NCBI GenBank assembly: GCA_023014335.1
Contig: JAECYW010000013.1
Coordinates: forward strand, 1 to 64,000
Direction: 5' to 3'
Length of the DNA stretch: 64,000 nt
Source of the DNA: Galerina marginata
Lineage: Eukaryota; Basidiomycota; Agaricomycetes; Agaricales; Galerinaceae
Shown here: in pieces, positions 23,074 to 33,856 of the stretch
How the letters are laid out: each line of letters begins with the position of its first letter
How positions within the stretch are numbered: the first letter of the stretch is position 1
Position numbers and translations under genes: made by a program
Notes under the pieces: generated by a model
The model's input: the letters and a program-made list of their open reading frames with translations, nothing else
What the model was told of the DNA's origin: nothing
The model's database searches: none

Positions 23074-23665
23074 CACTGCCGCGGCCGGACTATTTTGACG
23101 GGGGTGCAAAATTTAATGCACGTTGTTTGAATTTTGACAAGAATTTTGCCATTCGCAAAATTGAACCAATACTTTAAAATTTACTTCAGGCAAAATCCAA
23201 GCAAGATTATGAATGTTGACTGTATTTTGCCCATTGCGAAATTCAAAAATTCTTTCCCATTTTACAAAGGGTAAAATCCAGCCAGAACACCCAATTTTAC
23301 AGGAGTTTTGCTGGGTCTTTAAATGATATATTTTCACTCTGGCAACAGAATGGCAAAATGTTAGATTTAGTTCACCTTTTCCTCACTGGTCAAAGTCTAA
23401 ATTTAGGCCGTGGTCAAAATGATTCCCTTCGCCGAGTCATTTTGCTTGCATTTTGCTCTTAGTAAAATGTCCCCTTTTGCTCACATTTTGCTTTCAGGGA
23501 AATGACATGGCAAAATTGGTCGCGCGCTGAGCGAGGCGCGGACTACTCACTGAGCGTGTCGGCCGTCGCTGGGCGTTGACGCGAACGTCGACGCGATCTG
23601 TGAGCCAGTGATCGCACTGTCGTTTAACTCATGCGTTGACCATGTGAAATCGAGGCAATCACTTC
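23074..23665 (+). repeat. Left terminal inverted repeat
   Basis: This arm pairs with 33245-33848. Its outer part is packed with GCAAAAT or ATTTTGC motifs roughly every 25-40 bp, in both orientations. Its inner part contains GCGCGCTGAGCGAGGCGC, then GTGTCGGCCGTCGCTG, matched in the right arm by the reverse complement of GCGCCTCGCTCAGCGCGC. Identity is imperfect throughout. Confidence 0.7.
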
Positions 23666-24055
23666 CTCCGAGTCCATGACCATTTCATTTACCCACTCGC
23701 TTCAACAATCTCAGATCTCAGCGCTCAAAACGTTGGTAAGTCTCTTTTTCCCCTATTTAATTTCGTCTACTTACACCAACTAAGATATAAATAATGTATG
23801 ATGATGCGTACACCCCCGTCGTCAGATGTAGGCCAACTCAAGGTAGTGTCACCCGCCGCGAACAAAGTCGGGCCACGTTCTGAGCCCAGCCTGAGCATCG
23901 AATGCTCAAAATGGGATTACTGGCGAAACGCGGAGTGGGTCGTCGTCTATATGACAGAGCTGCCTGCAATCCTCGTAAGTTAGTTAATTTGTATTCTAGG
24001 AACTTTGTGACTTACAGAAATTCACCACCACAAGTCAACTCGTGAAGGAGGCGTC

Positions 24056-24483
24056 ATGCTCAATAGCAATGACACACCTCGACCACCGCGCAAATTTTCG
24101 CCGGTGATGGATGTGCTTAATAAAGCTGCAGCAATCCTTCGTCAGTCCCTCAAACGCACATACAGATACACACCGCTATTCGGCCAACTCATCAACATCG
24201 TGTCCCGCCCCTTGTCATCTCAGCTGTCAATTCAAGAACAGGAGGAAAATTTGAGGATATTCTTGGTGGTTTTGCGGAATGGGGTCGCCAGCGAGCTTCA
24301 AACAAAATTTGTAAGTCTTTCAGTTCTTACATGAATTTGAGGACTTACTATGCTTCAAAGCGTCTTTCTAGAATGCCGCGGTATTCACGAAAACAAAGAG
24401 GTGCATTTCGAGAACACGAAGACGTCCGTCGTCCATTGTTGTTGTTGTCACATCGAGGCTCAAGCACCCGCTCTTTCTATTAA
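24056..24483 (+). CDS. Possible two-exon gene inside the TIR element
   Basis: Exon 24056-24310 ends at GTAAGT. A 50-nt intron (24311-24360) ends AAAG, and exon 24361-24483 ends TAA, giving 125 residues. The protein begins MLNSNDTPRPPRKFSPVMDV, has helical stretches (KAAAILRQSLKRTYRY, EQEENLRIFLVVLRNGV) and a basic end (RKQRGAFREHEDVRR). An upstream exon with SIECSKWDYWRNAEWVVVYM (about 23882-23970) may belong to it, but the phases do not join. No domain is recognised. It may be a decayed cargo or element gene. Confidence 0.3.
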
Positions 24484-24859
24484 CCTCGCCAGCCTCGCGA
24501 ATCTGCGTTGAAAGGCTCGCTTAACCAGGATACGACCAAACCTTTGTCTTCATCGGCTCCTCAAGAACAATAGCGTACCATCATGGATGGCTTACCTTTG
24601 ACCTCTCCATGTTCCTCACAAATCAAATTGGGAACCATAGACTGCCGCGGGCACTTGACATCGAGAGGAGAGAAGAGGATTTGCAGAGTGATTTTTCTAC
24701 AGAGCTTCGGAGAAACCGGTGAGAGTGAGAATGGGGCCTAGCAGGTGGAGACGGATCGTTGACATGCTTCCCAGCGGCCGCCCTCTCTTCTTCGTCTTTA
24801 CGCCTCGGATTCCCGATCACTCCCGCGATTCGGCCCGCAGCTCGCGTTCGCATCTACAT

Positions 24860-25345
24860 TCATGCCGACCAATGGACTCCAACCCAGGATCGGAGATCCA
24901 CCCCTTGCGCATCTTCGTCTTCGATGCCTACGACTATTTCCCGTGCTTCTATGCCATTCGCGGTGCTGCCCACGCCGCCGTCAGGAGGGTCGGGTGGTCG
25001 GGGTAAGAGGAATGAGATTTGGGGTCGGGGGCTGGCAGTGTAAGAGGGTCGTGTGCTGTAGAACGAAGTTGTGAAATTAGTTCGAGGTTGAAACAGAAGA
25101 AAATACGCAAAAAAATGATGATAAAATGATGAACATAAAGAAAAGGGAGAAAAAAACATACCCGTGACAAAACCCGACCACCCTCACAGATCCTCAGCCC
25201 TGTCTAGCATTTCCTTGTCCCCATTCCCCTCGACGACCCTCTCCTTCCCCTTACCCCCCCTCCGCACCTTTGGGCTCACAAGCGTTGGCGTTGGCGACCC
25301 CGAGAACAACACACTCGGGAGGGGCGGGGGTATCTTCAGCATGTA
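24860..25345. repeat. Diverged internal duplication, copy A
   Basis: This segment resembles 29080-29610 in the same orientation. The best-kept part is around 25180-25340, where AGATCCTC, GTCTAGCATTTCC, CGACGACCCTCTCCTT and CCCCCTCCGCAC recur in copy B as AGATCCTCGGCCTCGTCTGGC and GACGACCCTCTCCTTTCC. Copies have many substitutions and short indels. On the minus strand both could be parts of a Ser/Pro-rich coding region, but I cannot build a gene. Confidence 0.5.
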
Positions 25346-25439
25346 GTGGCAGTGGCAAGAAGCGACAAGACGCTGGAGGCAGCAAGACTAGGGAGCAGGG
25401 TCAGAGTACGAATGGGAAGAGGTGAGGCGAAACGAGTCC

Positions 25440-25720
25440 TGCAGGACTCATTTCACAACGTACCTGACGGGCCTCCCGCACCTCGGGTCTGGTGCTGCTG
25501 CCCAGCGTCATCGGGGTTCAGGGTGAGGGGAGATGTGTCGACAAGCATCTGAAAGTGAAAGCAGCAGGGTGGGGGGGCTGGCAAGGAGTCAGAGCGAGTG
25601 TTAAGCGGGTAGCGAAACAAGACTGGCAGAATGAGTCGATATTTCCGACTCATTCCGCAACACACCAAACGAGTCTCCCTCGCTAGGCTTTCCCATTGCC
25701 ATTCCGCATCCCACATCCCA
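25440..25720. repeat. Hairpin module, copy 1
   Basis: This is one of three related segments within the element (others 28020-28260 and 32830-33010). Shared landmarks in order are GGTGCTGCTGCCC, GTCATCG, CAGGGTGAGG, then an inverted repeat GAATGAGTCG (25629-25638) with CGACTCATTC (25646-25655), then a GACACACC-like stretch and GTCTCCC. The minus strand is open across the module and may encode a short, Ser/Thr-rich product. Confidence 0.55.
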
Positions 25721-26657
25721 ACCCACATCCAGTAGAACATTGGCCCACAACCCTCAATGGGTCAGGGGGGGCTCACGACGTGCCATAACTTCGTTTGTGG
25801 CGCAAGAACCTAAGAGAAAGGATGAGTAAAAAAAAAAAAAGGAGCAGACTTTTAAATACTCACAAATTGAACTTAAGTCGGCCTATATCGATAGTATCCC
25901 TCAACAAGGGGAGAGCCATGCGACCAGCATTTGCATAATGCAAGTACTTGGCAAGTACCCAAAGGGAAAGCGATTTCCTTAATTTCACACAGTCAACATG
26001 TGTTGGCCCGATCGTGGCGGAGGAAGGCAGTTTACGCTTATTGAATCCAGACGCCATCGACCTCAGCTTCGTCGGTTTGGCAGCCCGAAGCTGTTGGCAC
26101 TCGCTGATCAAATCGTCCTTTACCTCCGAGTCCTTACCTCGATGGCCGCACAACCCAATCCAACTGACCCACCCCTTCCTCCCACCAGATTCATGCAACG
26201 TCTCCCACCCGACTGCCGTCCAAACCTAGATCTCTCTTTGCAGGCACCGTCATTGCAAGTTTAAATCCACCAGCTAGTTCATTGCTGCCGCGCGCCTTAG
26301 CAGCTCTTTCATAATTAAAAACTCCTCTTCTCACCCTCTCTCCTCAACATGTTGCCCCACTCCCTTGGACCTCCCTGTTGCTGATGCTTTTGCATGACCA
26401 CACGCTCAGCGTTTACCCCCAACCCTCAGACCCTGCGCTCCACGCGTCTTGACTCCTTTCTCCCCAATTTCTCAGTAAAAACAAGTGAGAGCAAGGTAAC
26501 ACTGTCCTAGTTTTAAATGAGAGTAAGTTAGTAATAAAGGACAAGTAGTTATACGATTTGAATTGTATTCGTTAAATAACAAACATCTCTTTTTTCATCT
26601 ACCTATAAGGCTATGAATGACCTGACGTTGATGAACGTAACAAATCTAAACCTCTAA

Positions 26658-27253
26658 CTAATCAACTTCAGCCAATCCTGGCAATTCATGACCATCCTTC
26701 ATGATAAGTCCGTAAGTCGGGACTTCGAGAAATTTGGAGGCTTCTTTGAATTGTGTGGCAATCTCGAAGACAATTTGCCGCATCGTTTCCTTGTCAATGT
26801 GAACAATATGATCTCTCTCCTTCTCAAGCTGTGCCGCTACCTCAGAGACAATTTTCTGCGTTGTCTCTGTGTTGATCTGAATATTCTGAGACCTTCCGTC
26901 ACATAAGGAATTCCAAGATATCTTTTCAAACATATTCCTGGCTGTGTATTGTATGCGAAAGTAAATGATAGGCAATTGCTGCAGGACATGGACCGAAAAA
27001 CAGATGAGTTACGCATGAATCAAACTCTGCCAGAAGTATAGATTCTTACCGCTCTCAAAACTGGGAAACTCATGTAAAAAGCATTACCCGCTGAAAGGGC
27101 TAGTGCGATGACAAGAATGTAATACCAGGTCCAAAAGAAAGGCCTGACATAGTTGTTTTGTTTGCATACGGTGTCCGGACTGGGAGAACGGCAGTATGAT
27201 TCTGGACTGGGGGAACGCAGATGAATGACATGTTTGGGGCGACGAACAGACAT
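26658..27253 (-). CDS. Small single-pass membrane protein with C-terminal coiled coil
   Basis: Exon 27253-27050 and exon 26978-26658 join over a 71-nt intron (GTAAGA..GCAG) to give 173 or 174 residues. The N-terminus is basic and has a doubled RSPSPE/RSPSPD motif with conserved Tyr-Cys or Thr-Val-Cys. A hydrophobic segment, WYYILVIALALSAGNAFYM, follows at about residues 42-60. The remainder is helical with two related heptad-rich repeats, TETTQKIVSEVAAQLEKE and KETMRQIVFEIATQFKEA, and the end is GHELPGLAEVD. It has good codon composition and no stop or shift. I do not recognise the family. It lies within the long-TIR element and so may be cargo. Confidence 0.6.
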
Positions 27254-27733
27254 AATAAAAGGAGTTTGTTGTGTATCCTACGTTGGATAACCTCTATTTA
27301 TTGAAGAGAACGAGTCATCCAGTTGCCGCTGAAAATTGGTAGCAATCCTGATGAAGCAAGTAATGACTCGGGCAGCCGGCCTTCAGAGAATGAAAGTAGA
27401 GTACGCGCGCCAGTTCTGGATCCACTACACACACGCTGTCATTGAATACATGCTACTCCCGGAAAACCCGCTACTTGAGTCACTAGTATACGAGCTGGCC
27501 TTCTGACCACCCTGCCAGTGACGCTTGAGCAATGCTTCTTCTATTATTTCCGTCCTCGTTGATGCCCTAATATAGGGGCTGTCACAAGTTTGCGGGTAAG
27601 TACACATGGGTTCGGGTGTGGGTTAGACTATCCACACCCTTGCGGGCCTCGCCGTACACCGTAGCAAGGATTTTGGATGACCTGAGTGCATACCCGTCGC
27701 GTCGATGGTGATGGGGAAAAAATCATGTGACAA

Positions 27734-27787
27734 TCTGGTCATGCAAGGAGGCCCGTTTTTGAAAACTGGCCTCCTTGCATGACCAGA
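27734..27787. repeat. Perfect 20-bp inverted repeat (hairpin)
   Basis: Arms TCTGGTCATGCAAGGAGGCC (27734-27753) and its exact reverse complement (27768-27787) are separated by 14 nt (27754-27767). It lies in a gene-free part of the element. A perfect stem of this length in otherwise drifting sequence suggests recent origin or selection. Confidence 0.9.
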
Positions 27788-28019
27788 CATTCAACCTTGT
27801 AACTCTTTTGTTGACATTTAATTGAATGAACTCAGTGTTTGCTAGTCATCATTGAGCTCACTACACAGACCACCCATTTCCTATTCAAAGAGCCAGGCGT
27901 CGGCCCAGAACCTCAAAGTGAGGGTCCTCGCAACGCGCTTCCCGGTTGATAGTACCTGAGAAGATAGTGAGTAAAGGAGCAATAAAACTTCAAATATTAG
28001 TAATTCAATGCTTACCGGA

Positions 28020-28260
28020 CTTTTTCTTGACGCTTTGTGGGAGATGGGTGGCGGTTCCTTGGGTGTGCGAGCAGCAGCACTACCCACGATGCTACTGCCC
28101 TTTGTCATCGCTTTTCAGGGTGAGGGACGTGGAGTCTGGGAGGTGAGAGAGGCGTCGACGAGTCAGCAAGTGGAGATCAGCGGAATGAGTCGAAAATATC
28201 GACTCATTCCGCGACACACTACGTAAGTCTCCCCCCAACTCCGGTCTCTCCTTGCTGCCC
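28020..28260. repeat. Hairpin module, copy 2
   Basis: It aligns with copies 1 and 3: GATGCTACTGCCC, GTCATCG, CAGGGTGAGG, GTCTGGGAGG, then a perfect 13-bp stem CGGAATGAGTCGA (28181-28193) and its complement (28199-28211) around a 5-nt loop, then GCGACACAC and GTCTCCCCC. On the minus strand a small two-exon frame (28108-28016 and 27957-27881, starting MTKGSSIVGSAAARTPKE) can be read across its edge, but I do not claim a gene. Confidence 0.6.
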
Positions 28261-28385
28261 AACCCTGCATCCATGTCCTCTCCATAAATGCTGCAATAAG
28301 CCAGCATCAACACCACAAATCGGAGTCCAGGTCTCCTCAGGAAAATGCAGCTTCGGCAAGGTTCAAGCTTCCATGCGATTCGGAA

Positions 28386-29046
28386 TCAGAGTCGGATTGG
28401 AGCTGCTTCTGCAAGAGCGAGCTGAATCGCGGGAGGGAGAAGTGAGTCACATCCTGCGTCGCTGGTCGGGATTTGTGGTCCGGGCTGACGGGGCCAGAGC
28501 TGCAGAAGCTCCTGGCAATGATACGGCTTCCGCTGTGGACGAAGAAGGAGGCGGAGGTTCGCCGGCGGAAGCAGCGAAAGGTTCGCAGACGAGTTCAAAG
28601 GCGACGTCTCTGTCGCTGACGACGACGACTGCGGTGCAGGAAGGTGAGCGGGGGACGACGACGAAGGTATCAGTGCAGGAGTGAGGAACTGAGTTTGCGG
28701 AGAGGAAGAGTGAGGGGTTGCGGTGGTGGTTAGGTGGGACGTGGTCGCTGTTGATGGCGCCGTGGACGTTCCTGGTAATGATGCCGACGTCAGTGGAGCC
28801 CAGAGAGGCATGGATATGGACTCCTGTGGCTCTCCTTCGCGTTGGCGCCTGGATAGGCGGGTAATTTTGTCGTCTGTAATGTATATTTATCAGCGAGTCT
28901 CTGTATAACACAGACAAAAAATGAAAATTTACCTTGTAACTCGGAACCTCCTCAATCCACCGGCCCAGCAGCAGCAGCGCGGCCGTTAAGCATGCCATCG
29001 AGTTCCCACCTGCCTGTCCCGCCCACCTCAGATCCAGATCCTGCAC
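28386..29046 (-). other. Ser/Thr/Pro-rich open region, coding status unclear
   Basis: Two overlapping minus-strand frames are open here (28386-28811 and 28447-29046). One is Ser/Thr/Pro-rich; the other contains VPPNHHRNPSLFLSAN and VVVVSDRDVAFELV. The two cannot both be real. GC-rich composition alone could keep them open. I list it only because it is the longest open stretch inside the element. Confidence 0.2.
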
Positions 29047-29079
29047 GCGGACTCGTCGCTTGTCCCCCGCTCCCCGTAG

Positions 29080-29610
29080 TCAACGCCCCCAGCTCGCGGT
29101 GCATCCACTTCTTGAGCATCTTCGGTGGCGTCTTCTCTTCGTCCTGGACTGCTACATCAATTTTTGTTGCCTCTGGTTCAGTCGCGGTGCTGTCCCGTCG
29201 CAGTCGGGTCGGTCAGGCGGGGCGATTTCTGGGCCTGGTGTTCCTGCGCGACTAAATAAAGTGACGAGGGTGTTGATGGGTGAAATGTTGGGCCGAGAAT
29301 GAAGGAGCGGGGGGGTTGTGGGCTGTAGAATGCATTTGTGAAGTCAGTTCGAAGGTTAGATCGAAGAAGATATGAAAATAAAATGATGATCATGTGATAA
29401 GAAAAGAATTAAGACAAAAAAAACATACGTTTTAGAAAACCCTGCCCTTTCAGATCCTCGGCCTCGTCTGGCATCTCAACGTTTCCATCCCCTTGACGAC
29501 CCTCTCCTTTCCATTACACCCCCTCCGCAGCTTTCGGCTCGCAGGTGTCGGAGTCTGAGATCACAAGAACGAAATAATTGGGAGAGGCGGGGAAGAGTCC
29601 TTTGCAGGCG
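29080..29610. repeat. Diverged internal duplication, copy B
   Basis: It resembles 24860-25345 in the same orientation (see that entry). The order of shared blocks is kept, which indicates a segmental duplication within the element followed by long divergence. Confidence 0.5.
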
Positions 29611-32600
29611 CCGCATCCGCAGGTGGTGAAGGTTGAGGAGAGGGCGTGGAGGGTGTTCTTCATTTGATGATGGAAGTGGTGGATGTGTTGTGGGCTGGGC
29701 GTATGTGGGTCGTATGTAGGATTCGAGTTACTATTGAGGTGTGAATTTGTTAACGTTGGTGTCGAGGGATGGTCGGACAAGCATGAGGTGAGGTGTGAGT
29801 TCGAAGTGAAAGAAGCCGAGGGCTATATAGTTAATAAATGAGTGATAAAAAAAAAGAGAGATAAGACAAGACTCACGGGAACATTCCGACTGGGGTTTTC
29901 AACAGCGCAGGTAGACTATGCACTGCGTTAACGTCGTCCGAAAACGGCCTCCTCGCCCGCTTTGAGGTCACGCAGTGGGAAGACGCTTCATTAGGAGGAG
30001 GCGGAACTGTTGGGCACGGGCAGTAAGAGGGAGGGATGGGTGAGGGGGTGATGGCGGTGATCCCAAACCAGTGCTGAGCCAGCTGCTGGAGCCTGGAGCA
30101 GATCTCGTCGTTCGAGATGATGTCCTGCATGATGTGCATAGAAAACTGGTACCAGTCATTGACCTCAACGTGCTCATCGTGGCGCCGTTGGGTGAAGCTG
30201 GATGTGTGCTGGTGGGCATAGCGAAGCTAGAGACATTGGTGTTGGTGCGGATCCGCGGTGCAAGTGCCTGATTCGATGTTTTATCGACGTACATTCGACA
30301 TAACAGTCAAAGCTCCTGCTACATTGACCAAGGGTCTAGACGTCGACGAGTCATCACATTGGACCTAAATATTAAATCTTAGTAAGTGTAAAAAGTAAAA
30401 ATTAAAAAGAAGGCGGTTTCCCAACGATGTTCCAGGCCTCCATCGGGTCGGATTAGGTGACGATTAGCGCTGACATGCTGACGAGGTGAGACTCCATGAG
30501 AGGCAGTGTGAAATTGAGCCTTGAGCAAGAGACGATAGCTCGAGCGTCGAGCGATGAGTTGAACTTTTCGGCGCGACGGACCGCCGATCACGTGAATGTT
30601 CAATTGGGACCGCTTCGCATTGACTCCGTATGAGCCGCATCGACCTTGCCCTGCCCGCTACTCTTTCACGCTCGACATTGTTCGACGAGCGCGCCGCTTT
30701 TTCGCATGCATTTACCCTTGCGTCATCGCTACGTCTGTTCGCACTTTGTCCTGGCTCTGTCACAAGATTGAAGAACCCGGGGTGGCTCTCGCAGCAACTA
30801 AGTCCGCCCTGAACGCAGATGGACATTGGAGATGACAATAACGAAAACCTCGACGCTCCGTAGGAGGGCGGCGACCCCGCGCTCAACGCTGGTGCCTCGT
30901 ATGTTCCCCTCCCCTTCTTTCCAAAACTAATGTAATTTTTTGTCTTTGCTTTTTTAGCTGCAACCGTGTCCCTTAGTGTCGAGGCTTCATGAAAACAACT
31001 GGTAAGTACAAATTCAGATGTAGACAAGCATTTTTTACAACTAAAACACTCAATTGATTCCCTGTGCATCCACCAGCGACGGTCCCAACTACAAATTGGC
31101 GGACGACCTCCGGTCTGGGAATTAGACCCTGCTCGAGTCCGTTAATCACCTCCAAACCTGTCAATCTCTCTTCCACCACCCGCCATCGATATGTCATATA
31201 TATATATATATACCATCCGCCCTCGCTTCTCCCTCGCTTTCCCAGATTGGGAACCGACGCCGTCGCACGCACTTTGAGAGCTGGGATTGACTCATAAAGC
31301 GAGGTGGTGGGACCAGCGACACGAGGGGAGACCCTTGAAGAAGGAAACCCATTCAGTACGTGTCAGCTTGAATTTTGTGACTCAGGCTGCTTTGCCGCCG
31401 CCCATCGCCACTCTTGTTCATATCCACCCACAGATTCACATTACGCGCCTTTCGCGAGCCCACACCCACACCTGGATCCCCTTCATTTCAGGAACGGCAC
31501 CTCGGAGCTCGTAGCTCCTGGCCTACGTCACCTAGTGTCTGTTCAATAAAGACTAGTGATAAATAGATGTAATACTTAGCCTCATAAATGCCTTTGAAGG
31601 GACTTTATGTTTCCGGTGTACTTGTAGTCTATGCAGTTGGCAGCATCTCCTCAAAACTGTCTGTTTTGTGAATATGTAGAAAATGCGAAATTCAATTTGT
31701 GTACGCTATGAACATTAAAACTACAACTATGAGTGAGAAGCGTCGACGAGTGTGAACTGTAAGGTGTGCAGTTCACGCTCATTGACATTTGGGGCAAGGG
31801 AACTCGCTGTCACCTCTTCCCTTCTCCATCATCACCCCAGAGCCATGTGTCATCGCTTTTGCCCTCAGCACAGAGTCATCACCCATGTCAGAGTCCGTAC
31901 TCGAGTATACAATCTGGCCCGCCAGTCCACCTGACACTCCTGATCTTTGCACTTCTATACAGGCGTCGGGTGCCCAGAATGCAAGTGTCAGCCTGGAGGT
32001 CACAAGTCGGTGCTGTGGGAGTCACAACAGCAGGGAGCCGAGGTTGCGAGCGGCTAGATGATTGGCATCGAGTCAGAGATGCTCGGGCATGGGATGAGAG
32101 AACTGGTGAGCGGAGTCGCCAGAGGCTTTATGCATGAGCAGTAGGTTCAAAATACAGGCTCGTGGCCATGACAATTACGAATTGGCGATGCGGGTGCAAA
32201 AGAACGGGCTGGAAGGCGATGGGTTGCCTGATGCACGAGTCGCAAATGCAGGTACACGGACCTGGTAGTTGTGAATGTGTTCCGCGAGTGTGATGGGCGA
32301 TGCCATAGGAGTCATAAAACCCAGGCGTCAGGTCCTCAAATGAAAGGGTGAGGCCGTTGGACTCCGGCAATCGGGAAGCAACGCCAGATGAGCACAGGGG
32401 AGGCAAAAGCCGGCGTGTTGAGACTCGAGAGTTTGAGCCAGTCGCTGCCGACGATAACGGCAGCGAAAGAGCTAGCTATTAAGGGTAGAACTTGGTGAGT
32501 AAGTCCGCGAACCTTCATCGAGCCTCTATCTCTCCGATGTCCATCTTCTGTGTTTCGCAAACGCCAAGGGGCTGCTGCTTCTCGAGTTTCTTTGGCTCGT

Positions 32601-32829
32601 GCTCCGAATGCTCGTGGTCGCCGATTTGCTTCTGTGGCTGTTCGTGGAGTTGACAGAACAGACTGGGTTCGTTGTTTGTGCTCTGGGCAGCACGAGCGGT
32701 TGAAAGATAGGAGGTGCTATGGGCGAGGGCGATGGTAAGAGGAAAGGGAAGGGCCCAGGGCGAAAGGCGAAAGCGTTTAGGGAGGGATTGCGTCCAAACG
32801 ACAACGGAACCGGTACTGCAAATGTCAGT
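29611..32829. other. Interior of the TIR element without a supportable gene
   Basis: Many short frames exist on both strands. A fragment near 30823 reads MDIGDDNNENLDAP then a TAG, then EGGDPALNAG and a GTATGT donor, which looks like a decayed first exon. TA dinucleotide repeats lie at about 31194-31212. Nothing else is supported. Confidence 0.25.
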
Positions 32830-33010
32830 GCTTCTCCACGTTGTCGACGCCATATTGTGTTTGGGCAGCAGCATCATTCATGATGCTGCTGCCCTGTGTT
32901 ATCATCGTCCAGGTGAGGGAAGGGGAGTCACGGAGATGAGAGCTCGTTCCGTGACACGCCGGGTGGGTCTCCTAATTTCGTCGGCCCACGACTCTCAAAG
33001 GCTGGGGTGG
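32830..33010. repeat. Hairpin module, copy 3
   Basis: It aligns with copies 1 and 2 (GATGCTGCTGCCC, GTTATCGTCC-like, CAGGTGAGGG, GTTCCGTGACACGCC, GTCTCC). The GAATGAGTCG stem of the other copies is lost. Instead a perfect 15-bp stem GGGCAGCAGCATCAT (32863-32877) with a 2-nt loop and complement (32880-32894) is present at the start of the module. Confidence 0.55.
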
Positions 33011-33244
33011 GGTTCACGACAAGGCGCTAGTTTGTTTGGAGCACGTAGGACTACGTCATGTTGCCACTCCTTCAACTTGACAATGGGAGAGACACACCAT
33101 GGGCTGTGCGCATCATGATACAGTATCTATCTTATTTTGTGTGAATAAATGAAGTTAAATAAGAGAAAAAAGGACTTACCAACATCTTTACAGGCCTAAT
33201 ACTTCAGTTGGATTGCGCGCTGAGATCTGAGTTGTGGTAGTGAG

Positions 33245-33848
33245 CAGCATGTGAAATGAAGGAAGTGATTTCCTTCATTTCACACGGTCGACGCGATGGG
33301 CGGTCCGTAGGTCAAGTGGACGTTCAACGGTTCATGTTCAAGTTCAACGCTCAGCGACGGCCGACACACTCAGCGAGTGGTCTGCGCCTCGCTCAGCGCG
33401 CGATAGATTTTGCCACGGAATTTTACTAAAAGCAAAATGTGAGGAAAAGGGACATTTTACTGAGATCAAAATGTAAGTAAAATGACCCAATGAAATGAGT
33501 CATTTTGACCACGCCCTAAATCTAGAATTTTGCGACGGAGCAAAATGTGAATAAAAGCTAACATTTTTCTGTCCTCTTGCCTGAGTGAAAAAGTATTATT
33601 TATATCCTTCGCAAAATTCCTGTAAGATTAGAAGTTTTACCTGAATTTTGCACATAGAAAAACGAGAGTGAATTTTTGAATTTTGCCATGACAAAAATAT
33701 AATCTAAATTCACAATCCTGCTTAGATTTTGCCTGAGGGAAACCGTAAAGTATTGATTGAATTTTGCCATTTGCAAAATTCTTGTCAAAATTCAAACAAC
33801 TTGCATTAAATTTTGCACCCCCGTCAAAATAGTCCGGCCGCGGCAGTG
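33245..33848 (-). repeat. Right terminal inverted repeat
   Basis: This arm pairs with 23074-23665. It contains the same GCAAAAT/ATTTTGC-rich zone and the GCGCCTCGCTCAGCGCGC block. At its inner edge is a perfect 15-bp hairpin, TGTGAAATGAAGGAA (33250-33264) and complement (33270-33284), that the left arm lacks. The outer end, CCGGCCGCGGCAGTG, is 8 bp from the stop codon of the next gene. Confidence 0.7.
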
Positions 33849-33856
33849 ATTATTCT

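Larger units (their letters stand above)
23074..33848. mobile_element. 10.8-kb element with long terminal inverted repeats, no recognised transposase
   Basis: The outer ends are CACTGCCGCGGCCGGACTAT at 23074 and the reverse complement ending CAGTG at 33848. Similarity between the two ends continues inward for roughly 600 bp with many differences and indels. Between them are internal repeated modules, several perfect hairpins and one convincing small gene (26658-27253). No DDE, KDZ, Tnp2, helicase or reverse-transcriptase motif is visible in any frame. No matching target duplication is seen: the left flank is CAGTGT and the right flank ATTATT. CACTG ends recall CACTA-class elements, but this is only a resemblance. 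It may be a non-autonomous or very old element carrying cargo. Confidence 0.65.

Noticed and set aside
28386..29046. 199-codon frame as a real gene in the TIR element
   Set aside because: Two overlapping frames are equally open and neither has a motif or clean splice partners, so it is listed only as an open region.
23068..33856. Target-site duplication for the long-TIR element
   Set aside because: I compared 2-8 bp flanks for several possible end positions and found no match, so I do not claim one.
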